Assembly: GCA_014607495.2 (NCBI GenBank)
Contig: CP053160.1
Coordinates: 1,612,001-1,676,000 of the forward strand
Origin: Carposina sasakii
Lineage: Eukaryota; Arthropoda; Insecta; Lepidoptera; Carposinidae
Direction of reading: 5' to 3'
Length of the DNA stretch: 64,000 bases
Shown piece after piece: positions 32,897-44,066 of this stretch. Within the stretch, counting starts at the first letter, position 1. The number at the start of each line of letters is the position of its first letter. The notes beneath the pieces are model-generated. The model ran no database searches, was not told the DNA's origin, and saw only the letters and a program-made list of their open reading frames with translations. The translations under genes were made by a program, and so were the position numbers.

Positions 32897-33510
32897 CTAC
32901 TAGTGATCGCCCGCAACTTCAACCGCGTGGACTGCAGAAAAAAATAAAATATCGAGATTCTCCGGGATAAACATACAGTACGTACCCTTACTCTATACAT
33001 TAAATAAAGTAAGTTTATGCCAAAAAATGCTGAGAAACAACGTAAACTTTTTGATTTTTTTTTTATTACTTGATTGGGCGAAATTTATAGTGTCCAGTTC
33101 GTTTATGCTTGTTTCTTCACAAACATATATTAATTATTTCTCATGAAAAAAATTTGCTACACGCGTCAATTTGCATTTATGCAGAAAAACGCAGTCTATT
33201 TACTCAACTTTGGACCCTAATATTTTGGAAACCAGACACTTCCCATGCATGCTTCCATGGAGAAAAATGATCGTGATGATGAGGAGGTTCCGTAGTTTTC
33301 GGGAACGTTGACGACCAAAAATCACCCTGTATATTCCCAGATTAAAAAGTAGCCTATGTGTTAATCCAGGATGTCAGCTAAATGCATACCAAATTTTGTT
33401 AAAATCGCTTCAGCCGTTTCCACGTGAGAGAGTAACAAACATCCATCCATCCATCTATCCATCCATACTTACAAACTTTCGCGTTTATAATATTAGTAAG
33501 AAGTTATACT
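32897..33510 (-). mobile_element. Helitron-like element split by a family C element
   Basis: The left part (CTAGTGATCGCCCGCAACTT, GGACTGCAGAAAAAAA) and right part (AAAAAGTAGCCTATGTG, CATCCATCCATC) are the two halves of the same Helitron-like type as 35968-36190, inverted. A family C element occupies 32975-33334. Confidence 0.6.
32975..33334. mobile_element. TACAGGGTG-terminal element, family C, copy 3 (nested)
   Basis: Ends GACCAAAAATCACCCTGTA on the right; the left terminus is shortened by about 25 bp. Sits inside a Helitron-like element. Confidence 0.68.
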
Positions 33511-33865
33511 GAGTATAGATACTAGTTTTGTAACAAAGAAATCAATTGTTTCGGTGATCATTTGCCAATTATTTCTCGATCGCGTAATTATACTGACTTC
33601 AAAATCGTGTCTAATTTGCACCCATCTTCTTTTGCGTAATACTGACTGGTTTTATTTTGTAGGAATTTTAAATATTATATATTTGGTATTTTAACTCTAC
33701 GAAGTCTTATCGAAATGTTTAAGATTCCAATATAATTATAATATACCATTTCTTTAGAAAAATTATTTTTGTTTTCCGTAATTATTATATCAGAACTTTT
33801 TTAATTTTCATGAACAAGGAACATAAACAAACATCTTTATATTTATGCTACTTATGTGCATTAAT

Positions 33866-34253
33866 ATACAGGATATTTTTTCGTTACCACCCTTAACGCA
33901 GGGTACGTACTCCTATAGAACATATAAAGCAAGTTTATGCCAAAAAAAATGCTGGAAAACGATGTAAATTTTTTTGAACAATTTTTTTTTATTTCTTGAT
34001 CGGGCGAAATTTATAGTGTCCAGTGTTTATGCTAGTTTTTTCATAGACAGATATTAATATAATTTCTCGTGAAAAAATCTTGCTACGCGCGTTTTGCAGA
34101 AAAACGCAGTAAATAGACTGCGACTCAACTTTGGACCCTAATATTTTGGAAACCAGACACTTCCCAGGTATGCTTCCATGGAGAAAAATGATCGTGATGA
34201 TGAGGAGATTCCGTAGTTTTCGGGATCGTTGACGACCAAAAATCATCCTGTAT
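33866..34253. mobile_element. TACAGGGTG-terminal element, family C, copy 4
   Basis: 388 bp from TACAGGATATTTTTTCG to GACCAAAAATCATCCTGTA, same orientation as copies 2 and 3. Confidence 0.7.
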
Positions 34254-35611
34254 AGAGTTGCTACACCAAAACTTTTATACTAAAGTTATAGGGGCTACTA
34301 TGAAATTTTAAAATGAGTAGTAGCGTCCTTGGGCTACTGCATTTCTGGTACAATTACTGACGTACACTACACATGTAGGCCACAGCCCTTAATGTAGAAG
34401 TAACTACACGTTTCTCAAGCCGGAAAATTGTTATGCAAATGCTATGGTGTGGACGTCTCATCACGGGCCTACATCTTTATGGTGTCTAGGTATTGCCGGT
34501 GTGAAGAAATGTGGAGTAATGCATATGTTACATTAGCGACTATGCTATTTGTATTGTCAAAATTATGAGTGTGAGGTAGATTACCACGTGCGATTCAAGT
34601 AAATTGTGGCAGCTGTCGTTTTGTTTCTTGCCTCACATGTTTATTTTATTATGAAACAGTAGGTACCTGCTAGTTGTGTACATTATATTCTAGTAGATAT
34701 AATCAAATTCCCAAAATGAAATGATAATTTTCGGTGTCACTGTCTAACATAAAACCCGTTCCACGTGGAACCATGTAGTAAATTATTTCTTAATACATAA
34801 GATAAATCATAACTTCCCCAAAAGTTTTAGCTGTTCAATAGGTATATATACTTATTAACTGAATGGTCCAGTCTTCATATCTACTGTCTGTGTCTATGTT
34901 GTGGCAAAAATATTGTTACATAGAAGATTGCATAGCAATCATTAAAGTGACATAATACTCAACCAATATTAGTCGTAGTTCCCACGAATCAACAACAAAA
35001 TGTTATAATTTTCTTTCACTTTCGTAAAAAGCGCGTCTGTGAGAGAACTCATTGCAATTTTGATGAAACTAAGTGCTTTTAAGATTACAACATGTAATAA
35101 TTACTAAGGACGACAAAATTAAACTTAAAATTATAACAATAATGTCACTATATGCGAACGATTGACTTTGAGTAGGTATAAGCTATTAGCTACATTAAAA
35201 AAGAGAATCATTTTTAAGAAACTTTGACTAATGTAACTAATTGTAATTAAATTTTGTACCAGATGATCACAGCCTCCTTTTTTTTGTTTCACATCAATTA
35301 TATCTTCGTTTTGGTGTTCTTAAATAGCCCCCATTATGTAAGTTATTCATAGCTGGAAATACAAATTCTTTCTATATTTCCTCACGGCTTACAAAGAAAC
35401 GAGTATGTAACTTACATATTTAAAACCTGCCATATACGAGTATGCACGACATTTCTTGGTCGGCTCCAAGAATCGTGTTAAGTGAACTTCTATTTTGGTA
35501 AAGCCTCTTTTACACAACTTCGCGAGTGTGAAAATAGTTTTCCTTTTTCACATATTTACTATTTATTTTATGGTTTCATGATATAGTTTTCAAACTTAAT
35601 AATATTATATT

Positions 35612-35683
35612 ACTAGGGATCCTCCCTGGCTTTGCACGGGTAATGCTCTTTCACGTGGACAAAGTCATTGGTGGCCGCTATAG
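35612..35683. repeat. Helitron-like terminal fragment
   Basis: CTAGGGATCCTCCCTGGCTT, CACGGGTAATGCTC and GGACAAAGTC resemble the CTAG-associated ends at 24500-24574. Short and partial. Confidence 0.4.
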
Positions 35684-35967
35684 AAGAGTGTTGTTATTAA
35701 AAAATTTCTCTTCCTAAGAACCATCCTCGTACTTCAAAGAATATTCTAAAAGAAAATTAGCAAAATTTCAGCCGTTCTCAAGATTCGCGCTTAGCAACAC
35801 ATTTAGCGATTCATTTTTATATTTTATCGATGTTTACTTTCAATCACTGTTATTCTGGAAGATAATACCTACATATTTTCATTATTTATTCAATTTTACG
35901 CTGTCCTATTAATGTATTCCTCCATCCATTCTACTAATCCTACTAATACCTTTTATGGTCTACAACC

Positions 35968-36190
35968 TTACTATAATATTATAAAGGCGAAAGTTTGTAA
36001 GTATGGAAGGATGGATGGATGGATGTTTGTTTCTCTTTCACGTAAAAACGGCTGGAGCAATTTAAATACGATTTGGTATGGAGTTAGCTGACGCCCTGAT
36101 AGGCTACTTTTTATCCCGGTAAAATATTTTATCCCGGATAATTTCGACATTTTGTTTTTTCTGCAGTCCACGCGGGCGTACGTGAAAAAA
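35968..36190 (+). mobile_element. Helitron-like element with GGAT microsatellite
   Basis: TATTATAAAGGCGAAAGTTT, a (GGAT)n tract, GATAGGCTACTTTTTATCCC and TTTTCTGCAGTCCACGCGGG. Common lepidopteran layout; the CTAG end is absent here. Confidence 0.55.
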
Positions 36191-36339
36191 AAACTTAAAA
36201 ATTATATATTTTAGCTCGTAGATACAGTATAAAATTAGTCAACCAACACACATTCCAAAATAACTTCATCATCATAATTTCCCAAACAAGTCCATAATTT
36301 GCAAAAAGTAAACAAGCTTCCATTTTGGCATCACCTATT

Positions 36340-36380
36340 ACATAACACGGGTTCGATTCCTGCCCGAGTCGCATTCTCAA
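36340..36380 (+). repeat. tRNA-derived SINE remnant (B box)
   Basis: CACGGGTTCGATTCCTGCCC is a Pol III B box within T-arm-like complementarity. No A box or cloverleaf is seen. Confidence 0.4.
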
Positions 36381-37739
36381 TACGAAAGTCCGTTTTCACT
36401 TTCTGTTTGGCGTTCCTACGCACGAGTGGGCTATTCTTGACTTTTTGCGTCAAAAGAATCGGTAACTTAATAGATCAATTCTCAAGTTTAGTTTACTTCC
36501 TTTTCTAGTCATAGATCACTGTATTTTTGTGCAGAACTAAGTAATTTGTAAACTCTAATTTGGTAGATAAACACTGATTTCGTGATTGAATCAAGAGATA
36601 ACCGTTTGAAATAAATAAAATTTTAACTTTTTTTCATCATAGAACAAATTATTGTATGAAAACAATCTTGAATTATAAGTAAGTATTGCATTTGTATGCC
36701 CATAGGTACCTCGTAAGTCGTCGTGGGTCCTAGTTGTCACATCATATATCGTGGTAATGTGGGTAACATGTTACATTTCGCCTCGTTTGCGTTTCCCTGC
36801 ACATTCTAGTTTATGCTTCCTTCATTCAGATGTTTAATCGCGGACAGTTTAAACGGCTTCCTGGGCCCTTAGTGTAAGTTGTTTTTTATTGATGTTGCCT
36901 AGTTGGGTAATCTCACGTTTTGTGTACTTATCTATATACTTACATACGTCTGGTTTTTAAGAGTGTGGAAATGGTTGCTAGCTACTGTAATACTTTACAG
37001 TTGGAACAAAGGAAAACTTGGCTAAAGTATTTTATATTTCGTTACCATACTTTAATGAAAATATTCATTAAATAAATAAATAAATATTCACACACTTCAC
37101 AACACATTAACTTATTTACACTAACTTACACTATAACCTACATCATCATCATTTAAAGTATGAGTAGTCTACTGAACTCCACTGCGATCATTTTGAAGCA
37201 GAACCAACATACAAAATGAATTTTACGCCTTGCAACATTAAACTAACTTTTAAATATCTGTAGTATATTCTCGTATTGACATAGTTAAACTATTTGGTAA
37301 CACTTGATTTAAAATTTAACTATAACGAGTTAAATCCGCTCATTAGGCAACTAGTGAAGGCGCGGTGTCGCCATACTTGAAATTATTTTTACATACCTCT
37401 CTATATTGATAATAATTTGCTTTAACTACTTTTAGCCGAATAGTAAGTAGTTAAAAAATTAATTCTGTGTACTAGATATATAATTTGTTTTATAAGTACT
37501 GTGATTTGACTATAAAGATGGTCATAGGTACCTATTACATTTTATTGGTTCTTGGTACGTCAGTATTTTTCTACATAATTTGTGATTTCCCGTATGGATT
37601 TTAATTAAAACTTAATTTTAAATAGCAGGCTTCAATAATATTGCAACAACCTTTGCTTTTCCCAAAACACAGATCTTGAATAAAGTAAGTAGCAATTATT
37701 ACCATAATATCGTTAGTAGATAAATATTAAATAAATATT

Positions 37740-37975
37740 CACACACTTCACAACACATTTACTTGTAGCAAATTAAGATCCATAAGGTCTTGGTGTCGTG
37801 GGTACTAAGCAACGGTATATAAATACATAGTTAAGTAAGAAACATCCATGACTCGGAAACAAACATCAATATTCATCATATCAATGTTTGCACCTACTGG
37901 GATTCGAACCCAGGACCCATGGCGTCGCAGGCGGGGTCACTACCTACAACATCAATCGGCAGTAATTTGCCGCAT
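37740..37975 (-). repeat. tRNA-derived SINE-like repeat
   Basis: Minus-strand B box CTGGGTTCGAATCCCAG near 37893-37913, then a roughly 150 bp body. A repeat of AATAAATATTCACACACTTC lies at its left edge and again at about 37072-37106. Confidence 0.5.
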
Positions 37976-38069
37976 CCGTCTGTATAGCTAATGCCCACCG
38001 TGAGAAACCTCTGGCGTCAGAAGGACACCCAAGTAAAAGGTAAATATTATATAGGTAGTAATTAGTAAA

Positions 38070-38640
38070 GGAAATTTTATTTATTTTTATTTATTTATTG
38101 AGGAATACCCACCATTGTTACACTTTTACATGATTGAGTATCATCTATATCATACAATTCCTGATAGTGCACAATTAATTACGGGCAAACACAGCACGTA
38201 CTAATACTAGTCAAAACATTTCAAAAAATAAATCTACAAAAACGCATTATCACTCAGGTTTGTATCACACTGACACTAAATAATTGAGGCGGAAACGACA
38301 CTCTGAGCTAATATCTACCCAGAGCCTTACGGATCTGCAACCTGTACTTCGATTCACTTGTAGCAAATATATCTGTGCATTGGCTTATTTTATTGAACAG
38401 TCTCGACATTCGCGGTATAGGTGAGTTTCGACCTAATACGGTTCTACGTAGCGGCGCAGCAAAGGGGGCGATAAGACCACGGGGGTATCTTGCTGAAGCA
38501 CTGATCCTGAGACGAGAAAGAAGATAAGGGGAATCTATGTGACCCTGAACAATTCTGTAAAGAAACATGAGGTCGATCATGTCTCTACTCTCGTTATAGG
38601 ATTTATATTTCTTCGCTACTCCTGCAGAGTATGCCAATTT
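38070..38640 (-). mobile_element. 5'-truncated non-LTR retrotransposon (CR1/jockey-like)
   Basis: Contains a 109-residue open end of a reverse transcriptase ORF and a 3' UTR ending in AATAAA repeats near 38078-38102. Confidence 0.7.
38308..38637 (-). pseudogene. C-terminal fragment of a non-LTR reverse transcriptase
   Basis: About 109 residues. The sequence RDMIDLMFLYRIVQGHID and the later RRTVLGRNSPIPRMSRLFN match the post-RT region common to CR1/jockey-type elements in insects. The catalytic RT core is missing because the copy is 5'-truncated, so it is not functional. Confidence 0.65.
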
Positions 38641-39039
38641 TAGTATCTAAAGGTATGTTTAACATCCGGGATAAATTTTGAAGAAATGGAACTTACTTAA
38701 TAAATCGTGTTGTCGGGTCGTCAACTGATTAATGCCAAAAGTCAAACTCTCCTGCCCTTTGTGCACCCCTCCAATATAAAGGACAAGGATTTGGGTGCTA
38801 GCAGCTTATAAAACCAATTTAAGATGACGGATTATTTTACAATAGATTCTTTACGTACTGGTAGCTAGATTGCATTTTTATGCCCAAGGAACGGCGGAAG
38901 ATCTTTCACGACAAAAGTAATTTTAAAACCCACAGGAAAATAGGGTTACCCTGACTGAACTTTAGGTCCTGTGTCCATTAGTTGGGGCGCAGTTTTAAGA
39001 AAAAAGGATATATCCATATTTATTTTTAGATAGGCAAAC
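38641..39039. other. Spacer between truncated retroelement and DIRS element
   Basis: About 400 bp of AT-rich sequence with no gene or repeat I can support. Confidence 0.5.
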
Positions 39040-39092
39040 ATAATTAATGATTAAACGAACTTACCAAGTGACGTTCTATCATAATTATACGA

Positions 39093-39281
39093 ATGCTTCG
39101 TCCGAAGAGATTGGTACCTAAGGAAGATATTATTCACACATGTAGTAACGCATAGTTGCCACCACTCGTTCACATAGTTGAGGGTAGAAACGGATGTTTT
39201 TTAATTTACAAATTAAATGAGGGTAGATCTGTTTCTTTCACTGCTCAGGCCCGGTAGTTTGGCTCGGTCGCTCGTCATTCG
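39093..39281. repeat. DIRS left inverted terminal repeat
   Basis: About 189 bp, nearly identical in inverse to 44310-44497. A further 53 bp unique extension (39040-39092) lies outside it; this too is copied in the internal complementary region. Confidence 0.92.
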
Positions 39282-39337
39282 TTTAGGGTCCACCATCTCT
39301 TTGATGTTTCCAGATCAAGTGGGAAGGGTGGGAGGGT

Positions 39338-39473
39338 GGTACCAATCTCTTCGGACGAAGCATTCGTATAATTATGATAGAACGTCACTTGGTAAGTTCG
39401 TTTAATCATTAATTATACTTCATGCTTCGTCCTCAAGATTGGTACCTAAGGAAGATATTATTCACACATGTAG
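39338..39473. repeat. DIRS internal complementary region
   Basis: 136 bp. Its first part is the inverse of the left end (39040-39118), and its last part is the inverse of the right end (about 44455-44507), fused in the order that a circular junction would have. Confidence 0.9.
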
Positions 39474-39719
39474 ACTTTGAGAGTGCTCTGGAAACATCAT
39501 TGATTTATATTTTGTATACCTACAAAGTGAGATATGAAATGAATAAGTAGGTAGGTAAATATAAAGATACTGTTTTGTGATTATCAAAAATAGTGTATTA
39601 TTGATGATTATATATATACACTTATAAGCTTATAAGTATAGAAAACATCAATTAAAAATGAAAAGTAAAAACTAGGAAATAATTTTACACATCTAATCAC
39701 ACATTGGATAATGATCTAA

Positions 39720-40727
39720 TCATGTTTTTTGGTTTACAACAGCCCTAGCCAGTGCTCCGCCGTCCATGTTGGTCACGTTTCTGTTATAAAACTTGGCGAA
39801 TATAGCCGAGCTGTTGCTCCAGCCAGCAGTCGACCGGATCTGGTCTATGCTGACGCCTTGTCGAAGAGCATGGGACGTCGAAGCATGGCGAGTACTGTGC
39901 GCTGAATATATTGAGACGTCAATTCCTGATTCTTTGAGAGTACTCTTTATCCATCGACTCAGTGTTTGAGTCGTAACTGGTTTGTAAGGTTTTTTAAAAC
40001 TGATAAAAAGTTTTTCCGTTGTTCGAATAAGGGATGATCTGTTTATGTAAGAAACCAAGGAGTTAGCTGGACAGATTTCAGGCTTGTCTTTGAAATATGG
40101 TAGGTACAAGATTGGTTGTTTAGAGCCAATCCGTGATGTTTTTATCAAGTCCGGGATTTTTATTATAATTTGTGTAGACGAACATTCTATATTATTAATA
40201 TTAATCTTTGATAGGGTTTGCACTCTGTGTGCTGTTACGAGTGCCAGGAGAGTACAACATTTCCTGGACAGCTGTTCAAGTGACAGTCCGTCGTTTGGGT
40301 ACCATGTAGCCAGTACATTAAGGACCTGATTTGGGTCCCAAGTGACGTCGTACTTGGGTGCCGGAGGCCGTAGTCTAAACACTCCTTTGAAAAATCTTTG
40401 TATGGAATCATCTTCCGAAATAGAATGCCCTAATATTAAAGCTAAAGCTGACCTGCAGCTGTTTAGTGAACCATATTGTGCACCGTTATCAAAAATATTA
40501 GTTAAAAACTCTATTATTGTAGGAATTGGCGCCTCAAATACACTTAGGTCACGTGGCTTACAGAAGTCGTACCATTTCTTAAAGTAAGTTTCATATTGTT
40601 TAAATGAGCTTCGAGAAATAGATGCCAACATGATTTCTATGGAAGATTGCGGAACTTTACGGTAAATTAGCGCTTCCCTGACAAGATCCCGGCCACCAGT
40701 GTAAGGTTGCTCTGGATGTTGCGGCAA
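39720..40727 (-). CDS. DIRS tyrosine recombinase
   Basis: 335 residues, intact. Integrates the circular element DNA. Catalytic residues of the family are all visible: Arg168 (in TAHRVQTL), His277 and Arg280 (in AHSTRHA), Trp303 (in AGWSNSS) and nucleophile Tyr314 (in AKFYNRNV). An N-terminal SAM-like DNA-binding region spans about 28-115. The start overlaps the downstream part of the RT polyprotein frame, as is usual in DIRS elements. With intact catalytic residues it could act in trans. Confidence 0.92.
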   Translation of the reverse strand: MPQHPEQPYTGGRDLVREALIYRKVPQSSIEIMLASISRSSFKQYETYFKKWYDFCKPRDLSVFEAPIPTIIEFLTNIFDNGAQYGSLNSCRSALALILGHSISEDDSIQRFFKGVFRLRPPAPKYDVTWDPNQVLNVLATWYPNDGLSLEQLSRKCCTLLALVTAHRVQTLSKININNIECSSTQIIIKIPDLIKTSRIGSKQPILYLPYFKDKPEICPANSLVSYINRSSLIRTTEKLFISFKKPYKPVTTQTLSRWIKSTLKESGIDVSIYSAHSTRHASTSHALRQGVSIDQIRSTAGWSNSSAIFAKFYNRNVTNMDGGALARAVVNQKT

Positions 40728-40911
40728 CTGGAATGAGAGATCAACAACTGTTCAGAAGAGTCTAAAATAACGCATTTTGATATTAAAAGTTTCATAAAAA
40801 CTGGGTACCAGGCTTGTGTGGGCCACACTGGGACAATCATGATACCAGTGGCTTTATCTAGCAAAATTTTTCTCAACACTTTGAGGATAATCGAAAAGGG
40901 TGGAAATGCAT
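40667..40911 (-). pseudogene. Displaced C-terminal part of the DIRS RT/RNase H ORF
   Basis: About 75 residues in the shifted frame, from just past the A run to the stop at 40667. The segment KATGIMIVPVWPTQAWYP is conserved in DIRS RT ORFs. It overlaps the recombinase start at 40727 by about 60 bp. Confidence 0.75.
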
Positions 40912-42513
40912 AAAAAAATGATCAGACCAATTTATGGTGAATGCATTAACGGTGTACGCATCTGGGTCCCTATGCCAAGATACGTACATATTACATTTTT
41001 TGTTAATTCTGCTAGCAAATAGGTCAATAGTAGGCTTGCCGAGCTCTTTAACTACCTTTTTGAAAGCAGATTCCGATAATTCCCATTCGATATCGGGATG
41101 ATTGCGTCGAGACTCGGCGTCGGCGATCTGATTTTCAGAAGATTTTATGTAGCTGGCGAAGACAAATATTTTCCTAGATTCACACCATTGCCATATATTT
41201 CTTGCAATATTGGTGAGATGTGGGTATTGTATCCCGCCCATTCGATTAATATATGAAATAGCTGTAGAATTATCCACTCGTAAGAGTATTTGGCAATTGG
41301 TGTGATTCTTGGCGAATATCTTAAGAGCGAAAAAAGCGGCTAACAGCTCTAAGGCGTTAATGTGCTGGCTGCGCTCGTCGGAAGACCACTGGCCACTAGC
41401 GGTCTCAGTTTCGCAACCCGCACCCCATCCCGTCGTTGAGGCGTCAGAGTAAATCTCGGTCGCGTATGTGTCATCCCTGATTCTATGGACTGGGTTTTCC
41501 AACGCCCGCAGCCACCACTGTAAATCAGGTAACAATGAGCTAGGTATATTCATAAATTTCTCATAGTCCTCATCTGGTTGTAGATTGAGGTACTTGCATC
41601 GTTCCAGATCTTTAGTGTATAGTAGACCGTACTCCACAGCAGGACATGCCGAAATAATTAAGCCTAGTAGACGAGCGAAGCTCCGTATCTTACAACGCGA
41701 GATTCGAATAAACTTGTTTATCTCTTTTTTTATTATTATTTGTTTCTCATTTGGCAGAACAATTTGCATGTGGTGAGAATTGATGATATACCCTAGAAAT
41801 TTGCATGAGGTAGCAGGCGTTAAAACACTTTTTTCACTATTAATTTTGAAACCAAGAGCCAACAGTAACTTTTTTGTCATGTCGGCGTTATCAATGCATT
41901 CACCATATGATTGACCTATTAACAAGATATCGTCAAGATAGATAGTTGATAGATAGCCGCACAAACGCAATAGTTTGGTCACAGGTTTCATGATTTTTGT
42001 AAAGATATATGGCGCGGTGTTTAAACCGAATGGCAGGACATTAAATTCAAATATTTTACCATCCCATCTGAATCTCAAGTATTTTTTAGAATCATCGTGT
42101 ATTTTGACAAGAAAATATGCATCCTTGAGATCCAGAGTGGTCATATAACAGTTGTTTGTAATTAATTTTACAGCTGTGCGGAGATCTTCTAATTTGAAGT
42201 GTTTTGTATCTATAAATTTATTAAGATTTTTTAGATTTAAAATAAATCGAACGTTGCCATTAGGTTTAGGTCTCAGGAAAACACTTGACAGAAATTGATG
42301 TTCGTGCGTAACACATTCTGATATGGCACCAACAGTGAGTAAATCTAGAATAGCTTTATTAAATTGTAACTTTTCACTAGCAGTTAAAATTGGGCATTTG
42401 GGTATATCAGTCTGAACAACTGATTTTGAGAATGGTATTTTATACCCATTAATCCACTCGAGTATTGTTTGGTCTTTCGAGATCAAAGCCCACTGTTTGT
42501 GAAACTGTGACAA
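40873..42513 (-). CDS. DIRS reverse transcriptase / RNase H, frameshifted near its end
   Basis: 546 residues open. RT motifs: FLRPKPNGNVRFILNLKNLN, LDLKDAYF, LPFGLNTAP and catalytic YLDD (192-195). RNase H acidic residues: Asp357, Glu389, Asp414 and Asp465. Near residue 533 the DIRS-typical C-terminal sequence moves to another frame at the run of seven A on the plus strand (40912-40918). It continues in the frame 40879-40667, where KATGIMIVPVWPTQAWYP is recognisable. The break is one base, so it may be a recent mutation or an assembly error. The original C-terminus probably overlapped the recombinase ORF. Confidence 0.88.
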   Translation of the reverse strand: MSQFHKQWALISKDQTILEWINGYKIPFSKSVVQTDIPKCPILTASEKLQFNKAILDLLTVGAISECVTHEHQFLSSVFLRPKPNGNVRFILNLKNLNKFIDTKHFKLEDLRTAVKLITNNCYMTTLDLKDAYFLVKIHDDSKKYLRFRWDGKIFEFNVLPFGLNTAPYIFTKIMKPVTKLLRLCGYLSTIYLDDILLIGQSYGECIDNADMTKKLLLALGFKINSEKSVLTPATSCKFLGYIINSHHMQIVLPNEKQIIIKKEINKFIRISRCKIRSFARLLGLIISACPAVEYGLLYTKDLERCKYLNLQPDEDYEKFMNIPSSLLPDLQWWLRALENPVHRIRDDTYATEIYSDASTTGWGAGCETETASGQWSSDERSQHINALELLAAFFALKIFAKNHTNCQILLRVDNSTAISYINRMGGIQYPHLTNIARNIWQWCESRKIFVFASYIKSSENQIADAESRRNHPDIEWELSESAFKKVVKELGKPTIDLFASRINKKCNMYVSWHRDPDAYTVNAFTINWSDHFFMHFHPFRLSSKC

Positions 42514-42536
42514 TTGGCCGGCGTATCTTACCCTGT

Positions 42537-43522
42537 CTACCGACGGCGGGTTGGTCTCGGCGGAGGCGCAGACCGCTTGGACGAGCTGGCGGGCTGCTCG
42601 CGCGGACAGGGCTCCCGGCTCCGCGGCTGCGGCGGCGGTTGCCTCCGAGCTGGGGCCGGGTACTTCCAGTTTTTTGGCGGTTGCAGTTTCGTAGCCTGCG
42701 GTTGACTCTTTTTATTGTTCTTAAATGTCACTTTTAAATCTGATCCAGACTTATTGACTGCTTTTGCACTTTTCAGTGTTTCTTGTAAGTTTTCTCCGAA
42801 CAAGAATTTATCTATTTTAGTGTTGACGAGGTGATCCTTTATATCTTTTTTCACCGAGTAGAGAGAAAATTGGCGTCTAGTAATCGATTCCGTATGTTGT
42901 ATGTCGCATAGTAGGCGACCCATATCCATAAGTTTTTTAAGAAGGTCGTGGTTTTTATCATTCGAACTCAGTTGTTCATTGATAGTGCTTGCAACACACG
43001 ATATAACTGTAGCCAGTTGTTTCTGTTTAGCTAGTAAGATTTTATCTCGTTTGACAATAGTGTCCGGTAGGGCAGCTCGAATTTCATCGTTAAGAATCGG
43101 TGCTCCCGTTCGAATGCAATTTTCTGGTACTAGATATTTGTCTGTCAATTCCTTTCGAGCCTCTTTGTCTAGTCCGGTGACGGCAAAGTGTTCAAATCGA
43201 CTGGCAATCTCTTTGTGCACCGATGCGCCGTACTCCACTTTTGCCGTAGGGTCGTCCCCCAGGATCTCCAAAGTGGTCGCGTCCAGGGTGTCGATGGGGT
43301 CGGGAGGCTCGGCCAGCGACACGGATGTGACGGCGTCTTGCTGCTGCGACGCGACTCGTGCGGTCTCCCCGGTGGCGCCGGTGGCCACCGGCTCAGCGTG
43401 CGATGTAGTGGGCACAGCAGTATCGACAGGTACGGTACCAGGAACAACGTTCGTTTCACAGTCAAGGATATCGAGCAGGTCCTTAGGTATTGTAGGACTA
43501 TCGTCGTTAGATGAATATCCGT
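42537..43522 (-). CDS. DIRS gag-like protein, exon 2
   Basis: Encodes about 328 residues starting DGYSSNDDSP after a probable acceptor TTGCTTTCAG. It has an acidic, Thr/Val-rich N-terminal part, a helical middle (KELTDKYLVPENC, QLATVISCVASTI, LLKKLMDMGRLLCD) and a very basic Pro/Arg-rich end typical of nucleic-acid-binding gag tails. Joined to exon 1 (44247-44067) the phases agree. The frame is also open upstream to 43673, but that part is made of the intron repeat motif and looks non-coding. Confidence 0.75.
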
Positions 43523-44066
43523 CTGAAAGCAATAAATTGCTTATTGGTATCTCGTAACGTACGATATCATTGATGTTGTAGGTACATACGACAAACGGAA
43601 AATATAATATTTGAACATATTTGTCGGTAGGGTAGAATTCCCATAGAATAAAACGCAAACCGATTTTGTTCATAATATAACAATTGCAATAACAATAGAT
43701 TGAACATAAAAATTATATATTGTAGATATGTACAGGAAGGTTGGAATATGAAATCTGTACTGGTAAGATTAAATTCCCACAGAATTGAACGCAAACCAGT
43801 TATTATTAGCAAGATATAATTCCCATGGAATTACACGCAAGCTGATTTCAATATATTTTATCGTATTTCTGTGAGTACGATTATATTGATACTCACAGAA
43901 TTTTGTGCTATTTAGGCAAGGTATAACTCCCACAGAATTACACGCAAACCTGAACACCTCTAGTTTGTAAGTAGGTAAGGTATAATTTCCAAAGAATTAG
44001 ACGCAAACTACTCGTATTTACGAAATACTTAATTATTTGAAATAAATATCCATTTTAAGTAAGTAC
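43523..44066 (-). repeat. DIRS gag intron with five-copy degenerate motif
   Basis: Five copies of a roughly 32-bp motif related to TTCCCAYAGAATTAMACGCA and AACC occur at about 43629, 43763, 43811, 43915 and 43977, all in one orientation with irregular spacing (134, 48, 104, 62 bp). The motif appears in different reading frames, so it is not protein-coding. It may be regulatory or a decayed tandem array. Confidence 0.7.

Larger units (their letters stand above)
27807..38069. other. Region right of the signal-peptide exon, no firm gene
   Basis: Could be the first Cht6 intron or intergenic. Contains repeats at 28370, 28741, 30593, 30800, 31413, 32897, 33866, 35612, 35968, 36340 and 37740. The remaining stretches (for example 29100-30590, 31900-32890 and 34260-35600) show no gene or element I can support. 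Confidence 0.5.

Noticed and set aside
38308..38637. Functional small gene on the minus strand
   Set aside because: Sequence is the post-RT end of a truncated retrotransposon with a 3' tail, so it is not an independent gene.
42901..43557. Open frame of 218 codons on the plus strand
   Set aside because: Antisense shadow of the DIRS gag exon 2, Ser-rich by composition and without any domain.
43523..43673. N-terminal part of the continuous gag frame from 43673
   Set aside because: It consists of the intron motif copy and is not gag-like; the spliced start at 44247 gives a basic coiled-coil N-terminus and matching phase.
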